This document shows positions 1-9,777 of a stretch of 25,637 bases of DNA, piece by piece. Source of the DNA: Polysphondylium violaceum (Eukaryota > Evosea > Eumycetozoa > Dictyosteliales > Dictyosteliaceae); the NCBI GenBank assembly GCA_000277445.1, contig AJWJ01000333.1, positions 1-25,637 on the forward strand, written 5' to 3'. Below the pieces are notes generated by a model, which worked only from the letters and a program-made list of their open reading frames with translations, was not told the DNA's origin and searched no databases. Made by a program: the position numbers and the translations under genes. The number at the start of each line of letters is the position of its first letter. Within the stretch, counting starts at the first letter, position 1.

Positions 1-553
1 GTTGTTTTTTTGTTTTTTTTGGTTGCTTTTGATCAATCTCTTTTGTTGGTGTTGCTAGTGATGGTGGTGGTAATATAATTATATTTTTGTTTTCTTGTTT
101 TAATTTAAACTTTTGTAATTGAATTTCAACATCTGCTAATTCTTGTTGTAACTCTTCTAGTGATGAAATAGAGTAAAGAAATCTTAAATCATCATCCTCT
201 TCTTCTAACTGACCAATAGTTTCTTTTAGTTTTTTTTGTTTCTTTAGTAATTTCTTTAACTCCTTTTCGTTTTGTTCTTGAACTTCCCTTAAATATTTAG
301 CTTCTTTACTCGATTCTTTTTTCAATTGTTTCTTTACAATCAACTTTTCCTCTTTACTTAATCTACTAATTATATTTGGCTTCTCAAATTTTAACTTTGA
401 TTCTCTTTTCTGTTCTTCTAAATCCTTTAAATCATATTTGTTATTAAAAATTGTACTACTACTGTTACTATTATTACTGATACTGCTACTAAATGATCTA
501 ATACTAATAAATCTACTATGTATACATTTAGATAGTCCAATATATCTTTGCAT
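1..553 (-). CDS. Coiled-coil protein with mitochondrial-type presequence (3' end outside window)
   Basis: An open frame runs from an ATG at 553-551 to the window edge (184 codons) without a stop. The first ~25 residues (MQRYIGLSKCIHSRFISIRS) are rich in Arg, Ser and hydrophobic residues and lack acidic ones, followed by an F-S-S-S stretch, like a cleavable matrix-targeting presequence. A short Ser/Asn linker follows. Residues ~50-165 are Lys/Glu/Leu-rich with heptad character, so a long helix or coiled coil is likely, and a Pro-rich segment lies near residue 170. I do not recognise the family. It is divergent from the small gene at 661, sharing a ~107-bp T-rich upstream region. Mitochondrial location is inferred from the N-terminus alone. 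Confidence 0.7.
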   Translation of the reverse strand, partial: MQRYIGLSKCIHSRFISIRSFSSSISNNSNSSSTIFNNKYDLKDLEEQKRESKLKFEKPNIISRLSKEEKLIVKKQLKKESSKEAKYLREVQEQNEKELKKLLKKQKKLKETIGQLEEEDDDLRFLYSISSLEELQQELADVEIQLQKFKLKQENKNIIILPPPSLATPTKEIDQKQPKKTKKQ

Positions 554-660
554 ATCTAAAAGTACTATAAACTATTTGTAAAAGATTCGAAAAAATGCTC
601 TTCGTTTTTTTCTTTTTTTTTTTATTTTATTTCTATTTTTTTTTTCTATTTATATAAAAG
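554..660. promoter_or_regulatory. Shared divergent upstream region
   Basis: This 107-bp gap separates two divergent start codons (553 on -, 661 on +). It contains T-runs of up to ~10 and ends with the A-rich TATATAAAAG just before the + strand ATG. Oligo-T and TATA-like sequence is typical of dictyostelid promoters. No specific factor site can be named. Confidence 0.4.
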
Positions 661-985
661 ATGGAAAAAGAATGTGATAACATTGATAATAATAAGAATC
701 AAAATGAACATCAAGACTTGAAAGCTATGTTGGCTAGCTTTAATGTCTTGAATGAATATCTTTCAAATGTAAAATCAGATATTGTGACTCTACAAACAAA
801 CTATGTCAAGTTCTCTAAACTTTTAGATAAACTAAATGATAAAGATTCAACGTCTCAATGATGATACTAATGATAAATGTGCTAAAAAGACCATTGTGGA
901 TGGGGTTATAAATATCTATAACCTTTTGTATGCGCACACACAACTATTAATCTCTCTGAAGAATAAATATAACTTTTTTCTTTAA
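661..985 (+). CDS. Small coiled-coil protein with a +1 frame break at about 858-860
   Basis: The ATG at 661 opens a 66-codon frame that ends at TGA 859-861. One base later, a frame starting at GAT 860 runs 41 more codons to TAA 983-985. That second segment looks coding (KKTIVDGVINIYNLLYAHTQ), with mixed codons and an amphipathic helical pattern. Joined, the product would be about 107 aa: an Asn/Asp-rich N-terminus, a helix at residues ~20-60, an acidic linker and a second helix. This fits a small subunit of a coiled-coil complex (DASH-, BLOC-1- or KxDL-like in size and shape), but I recognise no family signature. The break reads TCT CAA TGA T, where skipping one T gives CAA GAT. Either a single-base sequence error or mutation, or a real +1 shift, could explain it. 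Confidence 0.55.
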
Positions 986-1089
986 ATTCTTTTAATATAT
1001 AAAATACAATTTATTGGTTGTGTGAACTATTTGTTTTCTTTTTTTTTTAATATTTACTATTACATTTGAGATAAATCAAATATTATAAT

Positions 1090-1155
1090 TGCTATTACTA
1101 CTGCTGCTGCTGCTACTACTCCTGCTACTATTGTTACTGATTATTATTACTACAA
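1090..1155. repeat. Imperfect trinucleotide repeat (CTG/CTA/TTA type)
   Basis: An imperfect triplet repeat dominated by ACT/GCT/ATT lies in the 193-bp gap between the convergent ends of the small gene and the MOB1-like gene. It is probably in 3' UTR or spacer. Such triplet tracts are common in dictyostelid DNA and no function is implied. Confidence 0.6.
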
Positions 1156-1178
1156 AATAAATTAAAGACAAGATAGAT

Positions 1179-2142
1179 TTATAAGGTATCAAATACATGT
1201 TTCATAACTGAAATATCTTTTTCACCAATTAAATTGAAATGTTCAGCAAAGTATTGTAAATGCTAAGTTTAGAAAAACAGATATTAGTATTCATTATGTC
1301 TGATGCACTGGTGTGTTAAGAATTGTATAGTTACCTTTAATGAAGTATTTGTATGTTTATCTACTTTTAAATTTTTAACATGATCCCAATGGGCGTGGTA
1401 GATATGAGCATAAACTCTACATTATTAAAATTAGTTTGTTAGTATATAAATGATGAAAAAGTAGAGATATGATTATATTATTCTGTGTGTACCTTAACAT
1501 TCTACTAATAATCTTGGAGATAACGGAACGGAAATTTTTAGGGAAATCACTGTCATCAACTGGGAAGACGGATGGATTATCAATTTGATCATTAATCCAA
1601 TTTGTTAAATTATCAATATATTTTGGTGCTGATAACTCTTGTGGTTTACCTTTACCATCAGTCCATAAATAAGTGGCTCTAAATTATTATATTATTGTGT
1701 TGGTTGTTAGTATGTATATAAATATAAAGCATACATATGAATCAACTATGTAAATAATAATTACTTTGCACCAGTCATTTGTGGACATGAATTTTCAGTA
1801 CAAAACTCTTGAATAAAAGAGTAACACATATTCATGGTATTGTAACACTCGATAGTATTCATAGCAATCCTAAAATAAAAGAGATAGAGAGATATTAACA
1901 CATTATTACTATACTACAGTGCGACTACTACTATAATAACCATACCATTCATTTTCATCTTCGCCTTCTGGACAAATGACAGAGTCTTTAATCAATGTAC
2001 CACCAGCTAAATTATTCTTGAGACTTTGTCTAAGAGTGTAACGTGATGAACCAGCTGGATGCTTCTTTTTTGGTTTATAGTTACCTCTGATACTGTCTTT
2101 TCTATCTTTTCCACTACTAAACAAACTAGCAAAGAGAGTCAT
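1179..2142 (-). CDS. mob1: MOB1-like kinase activator (Hippo/NDR pathway), 5 exons
   Basis: MOB1 proteins bind and activate NDR/LATS kinases in mitotic exit, cytokinesis and growth control. I place exons at 2142-1946, 1869-1765, 1678-1493, 1416-1335 and 1262-1179. All junctions are GT...AG and keep the frame, giving 217 aa, close to human MOB1A (216). Matches to the family run along its length: FKPKK-like YKPKKKHPAGS, PEGEDENEWIAMNT (W66 split by intron 1), FCTENSCPQM with zinc ligands C89 and C94, the W-x-DG segment, APKYID, and RVYAHIYHAHWD with zinc ligands H167 and H172, then NTSLKH and FNLI near the end. The tail is GEKDISVMKHVFDTL. No truncation is seen. Its 3' end faces the small gene at 661. 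Confidence 0.95.
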
Positions 2143-2213
2143 GCTTTTACAACTGTTATTTATATATATCTACAAATTATAATAAAATATTTTTGATCTC
2201 CAAAAAAAAATAG

Positions 2214-2248
<35 letters not shown>

Positions 2249-2419
2249 AAAAAAAATCCAAAAATCAACAACCCCAAGAAATACCAACTTTTTTTTTTTT
2301 CGACTTCAACCTTTCATTAGTGCAGATATTTTCATAATGATTGGGTATCTGTTTGTTGGGAAAAAGTTTAATGCTGTTAAGCTACGTATTTACACTATTT
2401 ATTTATTCTCTTTACAAAC
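2143..2419. promoter_or_regulatory. Spacer and upstream region of the MOB1-like gene, with a 32-nt A tract
   Basis: This 277-bp gap lies between the MOB1-like start (2142, -) and the ankyrin-like stop (2420, -). It holds an uninterrupted run of 32 A at 2214-2245 (T on the coding strand), flanked by shorter A-runs, then a T-run near 2290. Oligo-T upstream of genes is usual in dictyostelid promoters. No gene or RNA is seen here. Confidence 0.5.
2214..2245. repeat. Homopolymer A(32)
   Basis: Thirty-two consecutive A on the + strand, the longest homopolymer noticed in the window. It sits upstream of the MOB1-like gene. Confidence 0.9.
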
Positions 2420-4732
2420 TTAGATGAAAAAAAATCTTTTATTTTTAGATGTATAGTTTTTATGATACAAAATTAAATATTCTCGATAGAAATCAATTTC
2501 AACATCAGAAAATGATGCCTTTGAGATTGAAAAACTAGTTGCTTTGAAACCATTTACTCTAAAATCTACAATAAACTCTAGGATATGAATAAATCTACGT
2601 GTTACTATATTTTTAAAAACTAGATATGGAATTTCAATTTGATCAGTGGCAGTGGGATAAAAATGCTGAGCAATTTCGAGATGACCTTCTTCAATGGCTG
2701 TTAAAAATATTTGATCTTCATAATTATTGGGTAATGGTGATAGTGATTGATTTTTACTTTTATCGATATAGTAATTTAGTATTTGTAGATGACCTGTTTT
2801 AACCAATGATTGATAGATGTTTGAAAATTCAAACGAAAAAGAATCGATTAATAGTTTAGCTATTTTAAAATATTGATTTTGTAGGGCATGTTTACATGCC
2901 ATCAATGCCATATCGGTGCTGAATTTAAATTCAATTTCCCCTTTTTCCAGAGTATCCAAATCACAGTGACTTAAAAGATATTGAAATGTTTCATAGTGAT
3001 TTGAATTACATGCATTTATTAATGCCTTGTGGGTAAATCCATAGGAACAGCTTTCATAAAGATATTTAATGATTTCTAATCTTTCATTTGTTGATGTACA
3101 GATTCTATTAATTAAATTCTTTGGTTTTACCGTAGGGTTTTGGTTTAAAAAGTATTGCAATAACGTTAGGTGACCTTTTTTACCAATGATGGTTGCCAGC
3201 TTAGATATATTCGGTTTGGTTAATTCTGTTTTTTGCAATAGAGATTCATAGACAAATATAAATATCTCGTCTGTGCCTCCAAATGCAGATGTTTCCAAGA
3301 GTTTCATATATTGGCTAAAGCCTGGAAGTGAGATTTTGAACAAGAATTTAATTATTTCAAAATGACTCTTGAGTGATCCCAAGCCAACACAACTATCATA
3401 ATCCATAAGTATTGATAAGAGTCCATGTGAGTGTAAATATTCCAGCATTGGTAGATTTTGATATGCCAATGCTTTTTTTACCAAAAAACCATTAATATCT
3501 TGTCCATTTAGATAGAAACCGTCTGATTGAATACTTGGTCTCTTTTTCTCACATAGGTAATAAAACACATCCATCGACTGTGATACAATGGACCCCAATA
3601 TACATTCAACTGTGATTTTAATACCAATGGTTTCAACATAGTATTTAACCTTTTCCAAATCATATAAAATGCCTCTTATTTCCGATAGTTGAGTATAATT
3701 AAACAAAGAAAATGGCAATGTATTGAATTGATTTTGATATTTTGATCTAATGAATTGATATATTTCCAAATGATTTGATTTGATTGCCAAGCTGATAATC
3801 ATGTCTAAATAACTATCTTGAATTAAACCCATTTCATCTAGAGAGTGTAATATGCTGGTATAACCCTTTCTTGAACATTCATTGCACAACAATGATAAAT
3901 GAGTAACTCCTTCATAGGGTGATAATTCCAACATTGAAGAATAGTCAAAGTTTTTAAAAAGATAATCAAATGTTTCAACATTGATAATTGATGCTTGAAA
4001 TATTTCTCTACCGATGATTATAGGATAATGTTGTAATACCAATTTAAATATTTCCAAACTTGAACAACATTTTATCAACAATACATTCTTTTGGTATTTA
4101 ATGGTTTCTGGTGATTGATCATTAAATGTTATTATTCTATTTTTATTATTTAAAATAAACTAATTTATAGATAAAAGTGTTAGTGTTTAATATTTACGAC
4201 AATTAATAAAACTTACATTTATTAAATCAAGATTCTTATTTTCAATTGAATTTAATAGAGTTTTAAATGTCAAAGTAAAATCACCATTATTTTCGAGTTT
4301 TTGTTTTTCAACAAGATATTCAACCATTTCTTTGTTATTATATCTAACGGCATATTCTATTGTTTGTAAACTTGATTTATGATTTTCATTTTCTATTAGA
4401 TATTTAACAATGTCAAAGTTATTAAATGATGCTGCCTTTGATGCCCAAAATGGTATCTCTTTTGTGATGTAACCCCTGAATCTTTGTAAACAGCTTTTAA
4501 ATAAATGTAAATCTTTGATAGACATGATCAAAGCAGTGGCATTTGGTGTAAGAAATAGAAATGCATTGATGTTTAATTTATCTTGAAGTAAATTAAAATA
4601 TTTATTTTGTAACATCCATTCCACTGACTCGATTTCATCATATCTCTTTGATTTATTATTAAAAAATGTTTTTATCGTTGTAAATATATATTTATTATTT
4701 AATATATTTCTAAATGAATCATTTGATGACAT
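2420..4732 (-). CDS. Dictyostelid ankyrin-repeat-like protein, 2 exons
   Basis: Exon 1 is 4732-4217 and exon 2 is 4159-2420. The 57-bp intron starts GTAAGT and ends ATTAG at phase 0, and the product is 751 aa. The protein is an array of ~30-residue helical units with patterns such as LEIFKLVLQHYP, GHLEIAQHFYP, GHLQILNYYID, ERLEIIKYLYESC and GHLTLLQYFLNQN. These match degenerate ankyrin repeats (G-H-L-x-I-x-x-Y-L). The N-terminus (FRNILNNKYIFTTIKTFFNN, then WMLQNKYFNLLQDKL) resembles the opening of a large ankyrin-like family in dictyostelids. Such proteins mediate protein binding and no enzymatic motif is present. Partners are unknown. It is divergent from the gene at 4979. Confidence 0.85.
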
Positions 4733-4978
4733 GCTATTATTTCTTTTGTGATATTGAACAAATAATGAAATAATAAAATAATATGGGTGTTAAATTAATT
4801 AAATTGTTGATCAATTCATTGAATTTGTGTGTTTGAATGGTGATGCAGTGATAAAATCAAAAATGGAAAATATCTAGAAATTTTTTTTATTTTTTTTTTT
4901 TTTCTATTTTTCATATTTTTTTTTTATTCTTGGATATTAATTGAGGCCACACTCATCGTCTATTAATATAATTTAAAA
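4733..4978. promoter_or_regulatory. Divergent upstream region, T-rich
   Basis: This 246-bp gap separates the ankyrin-like start (4732, -) from the start at 4979 (+). It contains dense T-tracts at ~4878-4925 followed by a less biased stretch (GAGGCCACACTCATCG). It probably holds both promoters. No specific site is recognised. Confidence 0.4.
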
Positions 4979-7245
4979 ATGAGAATAGCACCAAAAAAAT
5001 ATGTTAGTAATAGTATCAGTAGCAATGATTATGAAATAAATTGTAATTCAAATACATGGAATTTTAGTCAAGATAATGAAATTGCTACTCCCAATATTTG
5101 TAGTAAATCTAAAATTTTATCTTCTGTAAATAAAGGTAGACTATCAAAGATCTGTTTTACAACATAAATAGATATATTTATATTAACATAGATCTATTTT
5201 AAAAAAACTATAAATCTACTACACCTATAGATGATCAAGAAATTAAAGTCAAATGTTCATTACAAGAATGGTTAGATTTTGTAGAAAGTTCAGCACTCTC
5301 ATTAAATCAAGCTAAATATTCAATTGAAAAAGCACAATATATTGCAAATGTACAAGAGTTTAATGTTTCTGTGCAATGTAGTTTTGATATATTTGTATTT
5401 CTACCACAACAAAGGGTACCCTTGGTACCAAATTCAGTTGCAATTAAAAGTTCATCCATTCATTTTACAGAACATATTCATAATGAACCAACAAAAGTAG
5501 ATGATGAATCTTGTATTGGTAATTATAAAGATGCACACACTCTATTTTGTGAAAAATCAGGTAGATACCATATCAAACTTGATATACTGGTTAATTTCTT
5601 GACAATTAAAAAGAATGGTGTTGGTTTTGCTACTCCCAAAGCAACATTTAATCACATTAGAATCACCGTACCAAAGAATTGCGAGATATCAATTGTAGAG
5701 CCCGCCATCAAAGAAAAGAATTTGGTTCATGAAGAGATTGATTCCGTTATTTACAGTACTAAATCATGTAGTTTTCCACCAATATCTTATCTTAAAATTC
5801 AATGGACAGATTTAGAAGTTTCAAATGACAAACCATCCTCATCATCAAATAATAATAATGATTTCGGCATTGATTTATCTAGTTCAGCTGGTAGTGGTAA
5901 GCAAATGAAACAAACAACCACTTCCACCAAGGTAAATGAGCAAACTAAAATCAATGTAAATCAAAATACAGTGTTTTCCGTTGGTGAAGATGTTGTTGTG
6001 ATTTACAATTCAATGAAATATGAAGTCGTATCTGGTAGTGTGTCTTCATTTGAAATATCTCTACATAGTAGTATTAAAGTATTGTCTGTCGATGGTAGTA
6101 GAATTAAGAAATGGGAGTGTATTCCTGTGTTGCCTTTGGTAAATCTAACAGATGTACCAACACCAAGAGCCAATGAACAAATTGTTAAAGTATTATTGGA
6201 ATCATCTGTCGAAGACTCATTTACCCTCATGTTGACCGGTGAAATTGAAACTGCTACCTCTGGTGAAATTGAATTTCATAGCATTAAATGTAAAGGTTTA
6301 GAAATTACACGTGAAAAGGGATTTCTTGTTGTGGAATCAACATCCAATGTTGAGGTCGAACAAATGTATCGTGACAAATTAACATTGATTGATAAAACAG
6401 AGTTACCAAGAGAATTGGTGTCAATGACTAGTGGTCCCCTCTTGTTATCCTATAAATTCTTGGATCCAAACTATAAATTAAATATACGTGTAAACAAACC
6501 AAATGATTTAGGTGTATTGGTAGCATTTTGTGAATGTGCTCACTTTATTGCAACATGTAGTAGTGAAGGTGCCCTCTTGTATAAACTTGTATTTAGAATT
6601 AGAAACACTCAACAACAATACATCAGAATTGCCATTCCTCACAGATTTGATATTTGGTCCACCATTGTTGCATCAAAAGCAGTTAAGCCTGCTGTAGATG
6701 AAAATAATTCGCTCATGATCCCCCTAAACAAGAGTGGCGGTGAAAAGGGCATTCAGAAATCATTTGATGTTGAAATTGTTTATAAACATCAAAAAGACTT
6801 TGAATTTCATAATCAAGGTGAACTTGATTTGGTTTTCCCTCAAATCGATATCCCAATTAGTACCCTTTTGGTATCACTTTACTTGCCAAAAGATTATAAA
6901 TACAATTTATTCACTGGAAACATCAAAGAGGTGTCTTATTTTTCAAAACAACCACCTACAACTGAAGAGAATCAAATGCCTCAAGCAAATTTTGAAATCA
7001 ATCAATTCAATTCAAATGTTATGCCACAAATGGCTCAAATGGCCAAACCAAAACCAGTTATTTATTTAGGTGGTGGTGGTGGTGGCGGCGGTGGTATAAA
7101 TGATGACACTTCTGGTTTAAAACCAGTTAAAGTCAATATTCCAACCTTTGGTGTTCATATTAAATTGGAACAACTTTTAGTAATTAGCACTCAGATTAAT
7201 ATTTCTACTAAATATTATACTAAAAGAAAATGCTATTGTTGTTAA
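4979..7245 (+). CDS. Unrecognised 723-aa beta-rich protein with Gly run and CaaX-like C-terminus, 2 exons
   Basis: Exon 1 is 4979-5135 and exon 2 is 5231-7245. The 95-bp intron (GTAGAC...CTATAG, phase 1) removes in-frame stops and joins NK to DDQEIKVKCSLQEW. The protein has two beta-rich regions, residues ~65-205 and ~255-610, separated by a Ser/Asn/Thr/Gln-rich linker. Notable segments are QYIRIAIPHRFDIWSTIVAS, a following VKP and LMIPLNKSGG, SFDVEIVYKH, and LVFPQIDIPISTLLVSLYLP. A Met/Gln/Pro-rich linker and nine consecutive Gly (7069-7095) precede a last beta segment, and the chain ends KRKCYCC. C-Y-C-C fits a CaaX box loosely, and the basic-plus-Cys end suggests prenylation or palmitoylation. 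No signal peptide or membrane span is evident. I do not know the function. Confidence 0.75.
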
Positions 7246-7523
7246 TTTTTAAACATAATTTTTTACTTTTTTAAATAAATTATCTGTATCAAATAATATC
7301 TTTCAAAATGTAATTTATTTTTTTCAATTAGAAAAAATAGATTTACTTTGGATATCTTTTTTTAATTAAACTTGAACACATACCCAATGTAAAGCATTTA
7401 CATAGGAATTACATTCAAACTAATTTCCAATATTTTTTGAAGGCTCCAACCAAAGGAGGTAAAAAAAAAAATCAAAAAAAAAATCAGATTTGAATTTTGA
7501 TCACATTTGTAAAGCAATAAATC
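7246..7523. other. Intergenic, no gene seen
   Basis: This 278-bp A+T-rich spacer lies between two + strand genes. It includes a T-run near 7316, an imperfect repeat-like pair of GTAAAGCATTTACATAGGAA and nearby TTACATTC, and A-runs at ~7461-7485 just before the next gene. No coding frame or RNA was recognised. Confidence 0.5.
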
Positions 7524-9434
7524 ATGATATCAAATAAATTAATAATCAAAAACATATTTCAACAAGTTTTATGCAACTTTAGAAATGAAACAGATATTCA
7601 TGTCGTTAAATTTCAATTAATGAAACTAATAATGGTTTCTAAAGATATTTTGGAGACTATCATACCATTGATAGAATATCCTTTTACTATCCACTTAGAT
7701 TTATTAATAGATATTAAAACTAGTTTATTTTTCATTCGAAAAGGTCTAAAAATTCAATTCACATTTTCACCCTCAAAGTTTGTTTCGTTGGCCGAAAATG
7801 ATTATGATAAAAACCAAAAGCAAATGCTCTTAGACATTGCTCCATATATTAAAGTATTTACATTTCAAAACTATGAAGGTGATATTCTTTTAAAATACTT
7901 TAAAAATTTCAAAAGGATTCAATTACTTTCAATTCAAAGTGATAATTTAATAGATAATCCTATATTTAAATATATAGCTGCAGAGAACACTGAAACATGT
8001 AATAGTGATAATAATAGCAGCAATAGCCACGATAATAATAATTTTAGTAAAATTAAAAAGATAATGATATCATCAAATATAGTTAGAGATTTCCAAAAAA
8101 AATTTGATTTAGATTGTATCCCAGAAAGATTAAAAAATAATATTGAAACATATAAAGTAATAACAATATCACAATTAAAAAATACAAATCAATTAAATCA
8201 ATTAAACAATTTAAAAACGTTTATATGTTTTGGTGCTTATATAAACTATAATGATTTCTTTAATTCAATTAAAAATCACCCAACCCTTGATACATTAGTA
8301 ATTACTAAGGAATATAATAATCCAAATTATCCAATATATACTAGTAATATAATGATTCCTTTATCAAAAAACAAAACAATAACAAATCTAACCCTATATA
8401 CTGAAACTCTTGAAGTCAATCATTTAATATATTGTTTAAATGAAAATAAATGTCTCAAGTATTTGGATCTTGTTGTTTATAAAGGAAATGGTTTAGAGAT
8501 TGATCCTGCTGATAATGACGGTTTAAATCAAATGGAAAGTGAAAGAATAGAACAAGAAAGAGAATTTAATCTATTTTTATCAACAAATCAAATACAAACT
8601 GATTATATCAACAATAATACATTGAAATATTTTAAAGCTCAAGGTTTTGATGTAGAATTAAAATGGGGGAATCAATCAAGCATTACCAATCTGTTTTTAG
8701 ATAGTAGATTTAGTTGTGTGCAAAATCATTTACATTTGAAAGCACTAGAATTGGAATCCATTCAAGCAGATACACTTATGCAGTCAACAACTACAAATAT
8801 AGCAATACTTTTAAATCAAGGACTGTTGCCAAATTTAGAGAAACTAGGCTTAAAATGTGTCAATCATTTCTTATCAGCAAATGCCTCTAAAGAGTTTTGG
8901 ACAACAATGATTGATTATCTTTTAAAAGATCATTCAAAGAAATTAAACTATTTTAAAATAATTTCTTTACCAATATCTTTAATTAGTTTTAAACTACTGT
9001 TAACTGCTATTTCAAAAACCAATATATATTATTTACAATATTATTTATCATCGCCATTGATCAATACAGTTAGTACTCCAAACGCTATTACAAATGTTGA
9101 TTTTGATAAAAATAGTTTATTAAAATCAATTGGTCTTAATCAACAACTATTGTCACTATCAATTCAAAATATATCAAATTCGGCAATTGAAAACTCTGAA
9201 ATACTTGTATCCATTCTAGAATCATTGAAAAACCAATTGGCTAGATTTAGTTTTGGAGGAAATAATCTTGCTCTTCTAAACAATTTACAATACAAGAGAA
9301 TTGAAAGAATTTTATCAACAACCCCTTGTCTCGAAACTCTTGCAACTTCATCTCCTATCCGATCTTCTTTTGAAGTTCTAATTCCTTCAATCTATGGTAT
9401 ATCTACAATACCATTTTCTATATTTAGTCTTTAA
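7524..9434 (+). CDS. Dictyostelid LRR/F-box-like family protein (paralogue A), 636 aa
   Basis: A single-exon frame runs from ATG 7524 to TAA 9432-9434. The N-terminus has the pattern M-I-x-x-x-L-I-I-x-x-I, then KLIMVSKDILETIIPLIEYP. This recalls a degenerate F-box helix pair (L-x-x-V-S-K). The remainder carries irregular leucine-rich units, such as NKTITNLTLYTETLEVNHLI, NENKCLKYLDLVVY, LHLKALELESI and LPNLEKLGLKC, consistent with an LRR solenoid. A low-complexity Asn/Ser insert lies at residues ~155-172. The gene at 20954 shares the N-terminal pattern and overall plan, so they are likely paralogues. A substrate-adaptor role is inferred only. No signal peptide, membrane span or catalytic motif is seen. 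Confidence 0.8.
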   Translation: MISNKLIIKNIFQQVLCNFRNETDIHVVKFQLMKLIMVSKDILETIIPLIEYPFTIHLDLLIDIKTSLFFIRKGLKIQFTFSPSKFVSLAENDYDKNQKQMLLDIAPYIKVFTFQNYEGDILLKYFKNFKRIQLLSIQSDNLIDNPIFKYIAAENTETCNSDNNSSNSHDNNNFSKIKKIMISSNIVRDFQKKFDLDCIPERLKNNIETYKVITISQLKNTNQLNQLNNLKTFICFGAYINYNDFFNSIKNHPTLDTLVITKEYNNPNYPIYTSNIMIPLSKNKTITNLTLYTETLEVNHLIYCLNENKCLKYLDLVVYKGNGLEIDPADNDGLNQMESERIEQEREFNLFLSTNQIQTDYINNNTLKYFKAQGFDVELKWGNQSSITNLFLDSRFSCVQNHLHLKALELESIQADTLMQSTTTNIAILLNQGLLPNLEKLGLKCVNHFLSANASKEFWTTMIDYLLKDHSKKLNYFKIISLPISLISFKLLLTAISKTNIYYLQYYLSSPLINTVSTPNAITNVDFDKNSLLKSIGLNQQLLSLSIQNISNSAIENSEILVSILESLKNQLARFSFGGNNLALLNNLQYKRIERILSTTPCLETLATSSPIRSSFEVLIPSIYGISTIPFSIFSL

Positions 9435-9777
9435 TTGTTTTTAGAAAAAAAAAAAACATTTGAAATAATAAATACAACTTTACTTTTTAAACTATATTAA
9501 ATTTCATGTTGATAACAACAGTTTTTTCTAAAATTAAAAAATAAATTAAAAAAAAAAAATAAATTAAAAAACTTTTAAAACGATTTTTTGATTTTTTTTT
9601 TTTCGAATCTATCCCCCACTCCCTTCTCGAAAGTAAAACTAATCTCGTTTTTTCAATCACCACACTCACACACCCTTATCAAATAATAATTCTTTTTGTT
9701 ATAATATAATCAATATACAACACCAAAAAAATATATATTCAATTAAAAACTCTCTATATATAAATAAATTAAAAAAA
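9435..9777. other. Intergenic, promoter of the FNIP gene; no gene seen
   Basis: This 343-bp spacer is mostly A/T runs, including T/A tracts at ~9540-9605. A short C-rich patch (CTATCCCCCACTCCC) lies near 9608-9622 and a CACACTCACACACCC stretch near 9660. TATATATAAATAAATT at 9755-9770 lies just before the ATG, as in many dictyostelid 5' flanks. A frame on the minus strand at 9487-9669 is just composition and is not counted. Confidence 0.5.

Noticed and set aside
852-889. Tiny intron in the small gene (GT at 852, TACTAAT branch-like motif, AG at 889)
   Set aside because: A 38-bp removal does not restore the downstream frame and is shorter than any other intron seen here (57 bp or more).
1909-1945. 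Extension of the MOB1-like first frame to 1909 (residues YGYYSSSRTVV)
   Set aside because: It is read-through into intron 1; splicing at 1945 restores the conserved NEWIAMNT.
6734-7069. 111-codon frame on the + strand inside the unknown beta-rich gene
   Set aside because: The overlapping main frame is longer, has normal codon use and continues on both sides; this is an off-frame shadow.
9487-9669. 60-codon frame on the - strand
   Set aside because: It is Lys/Phe/Leu-rich translation of poly-A/T spacer, with no family pattern; it occupies the FNIP promoter region.
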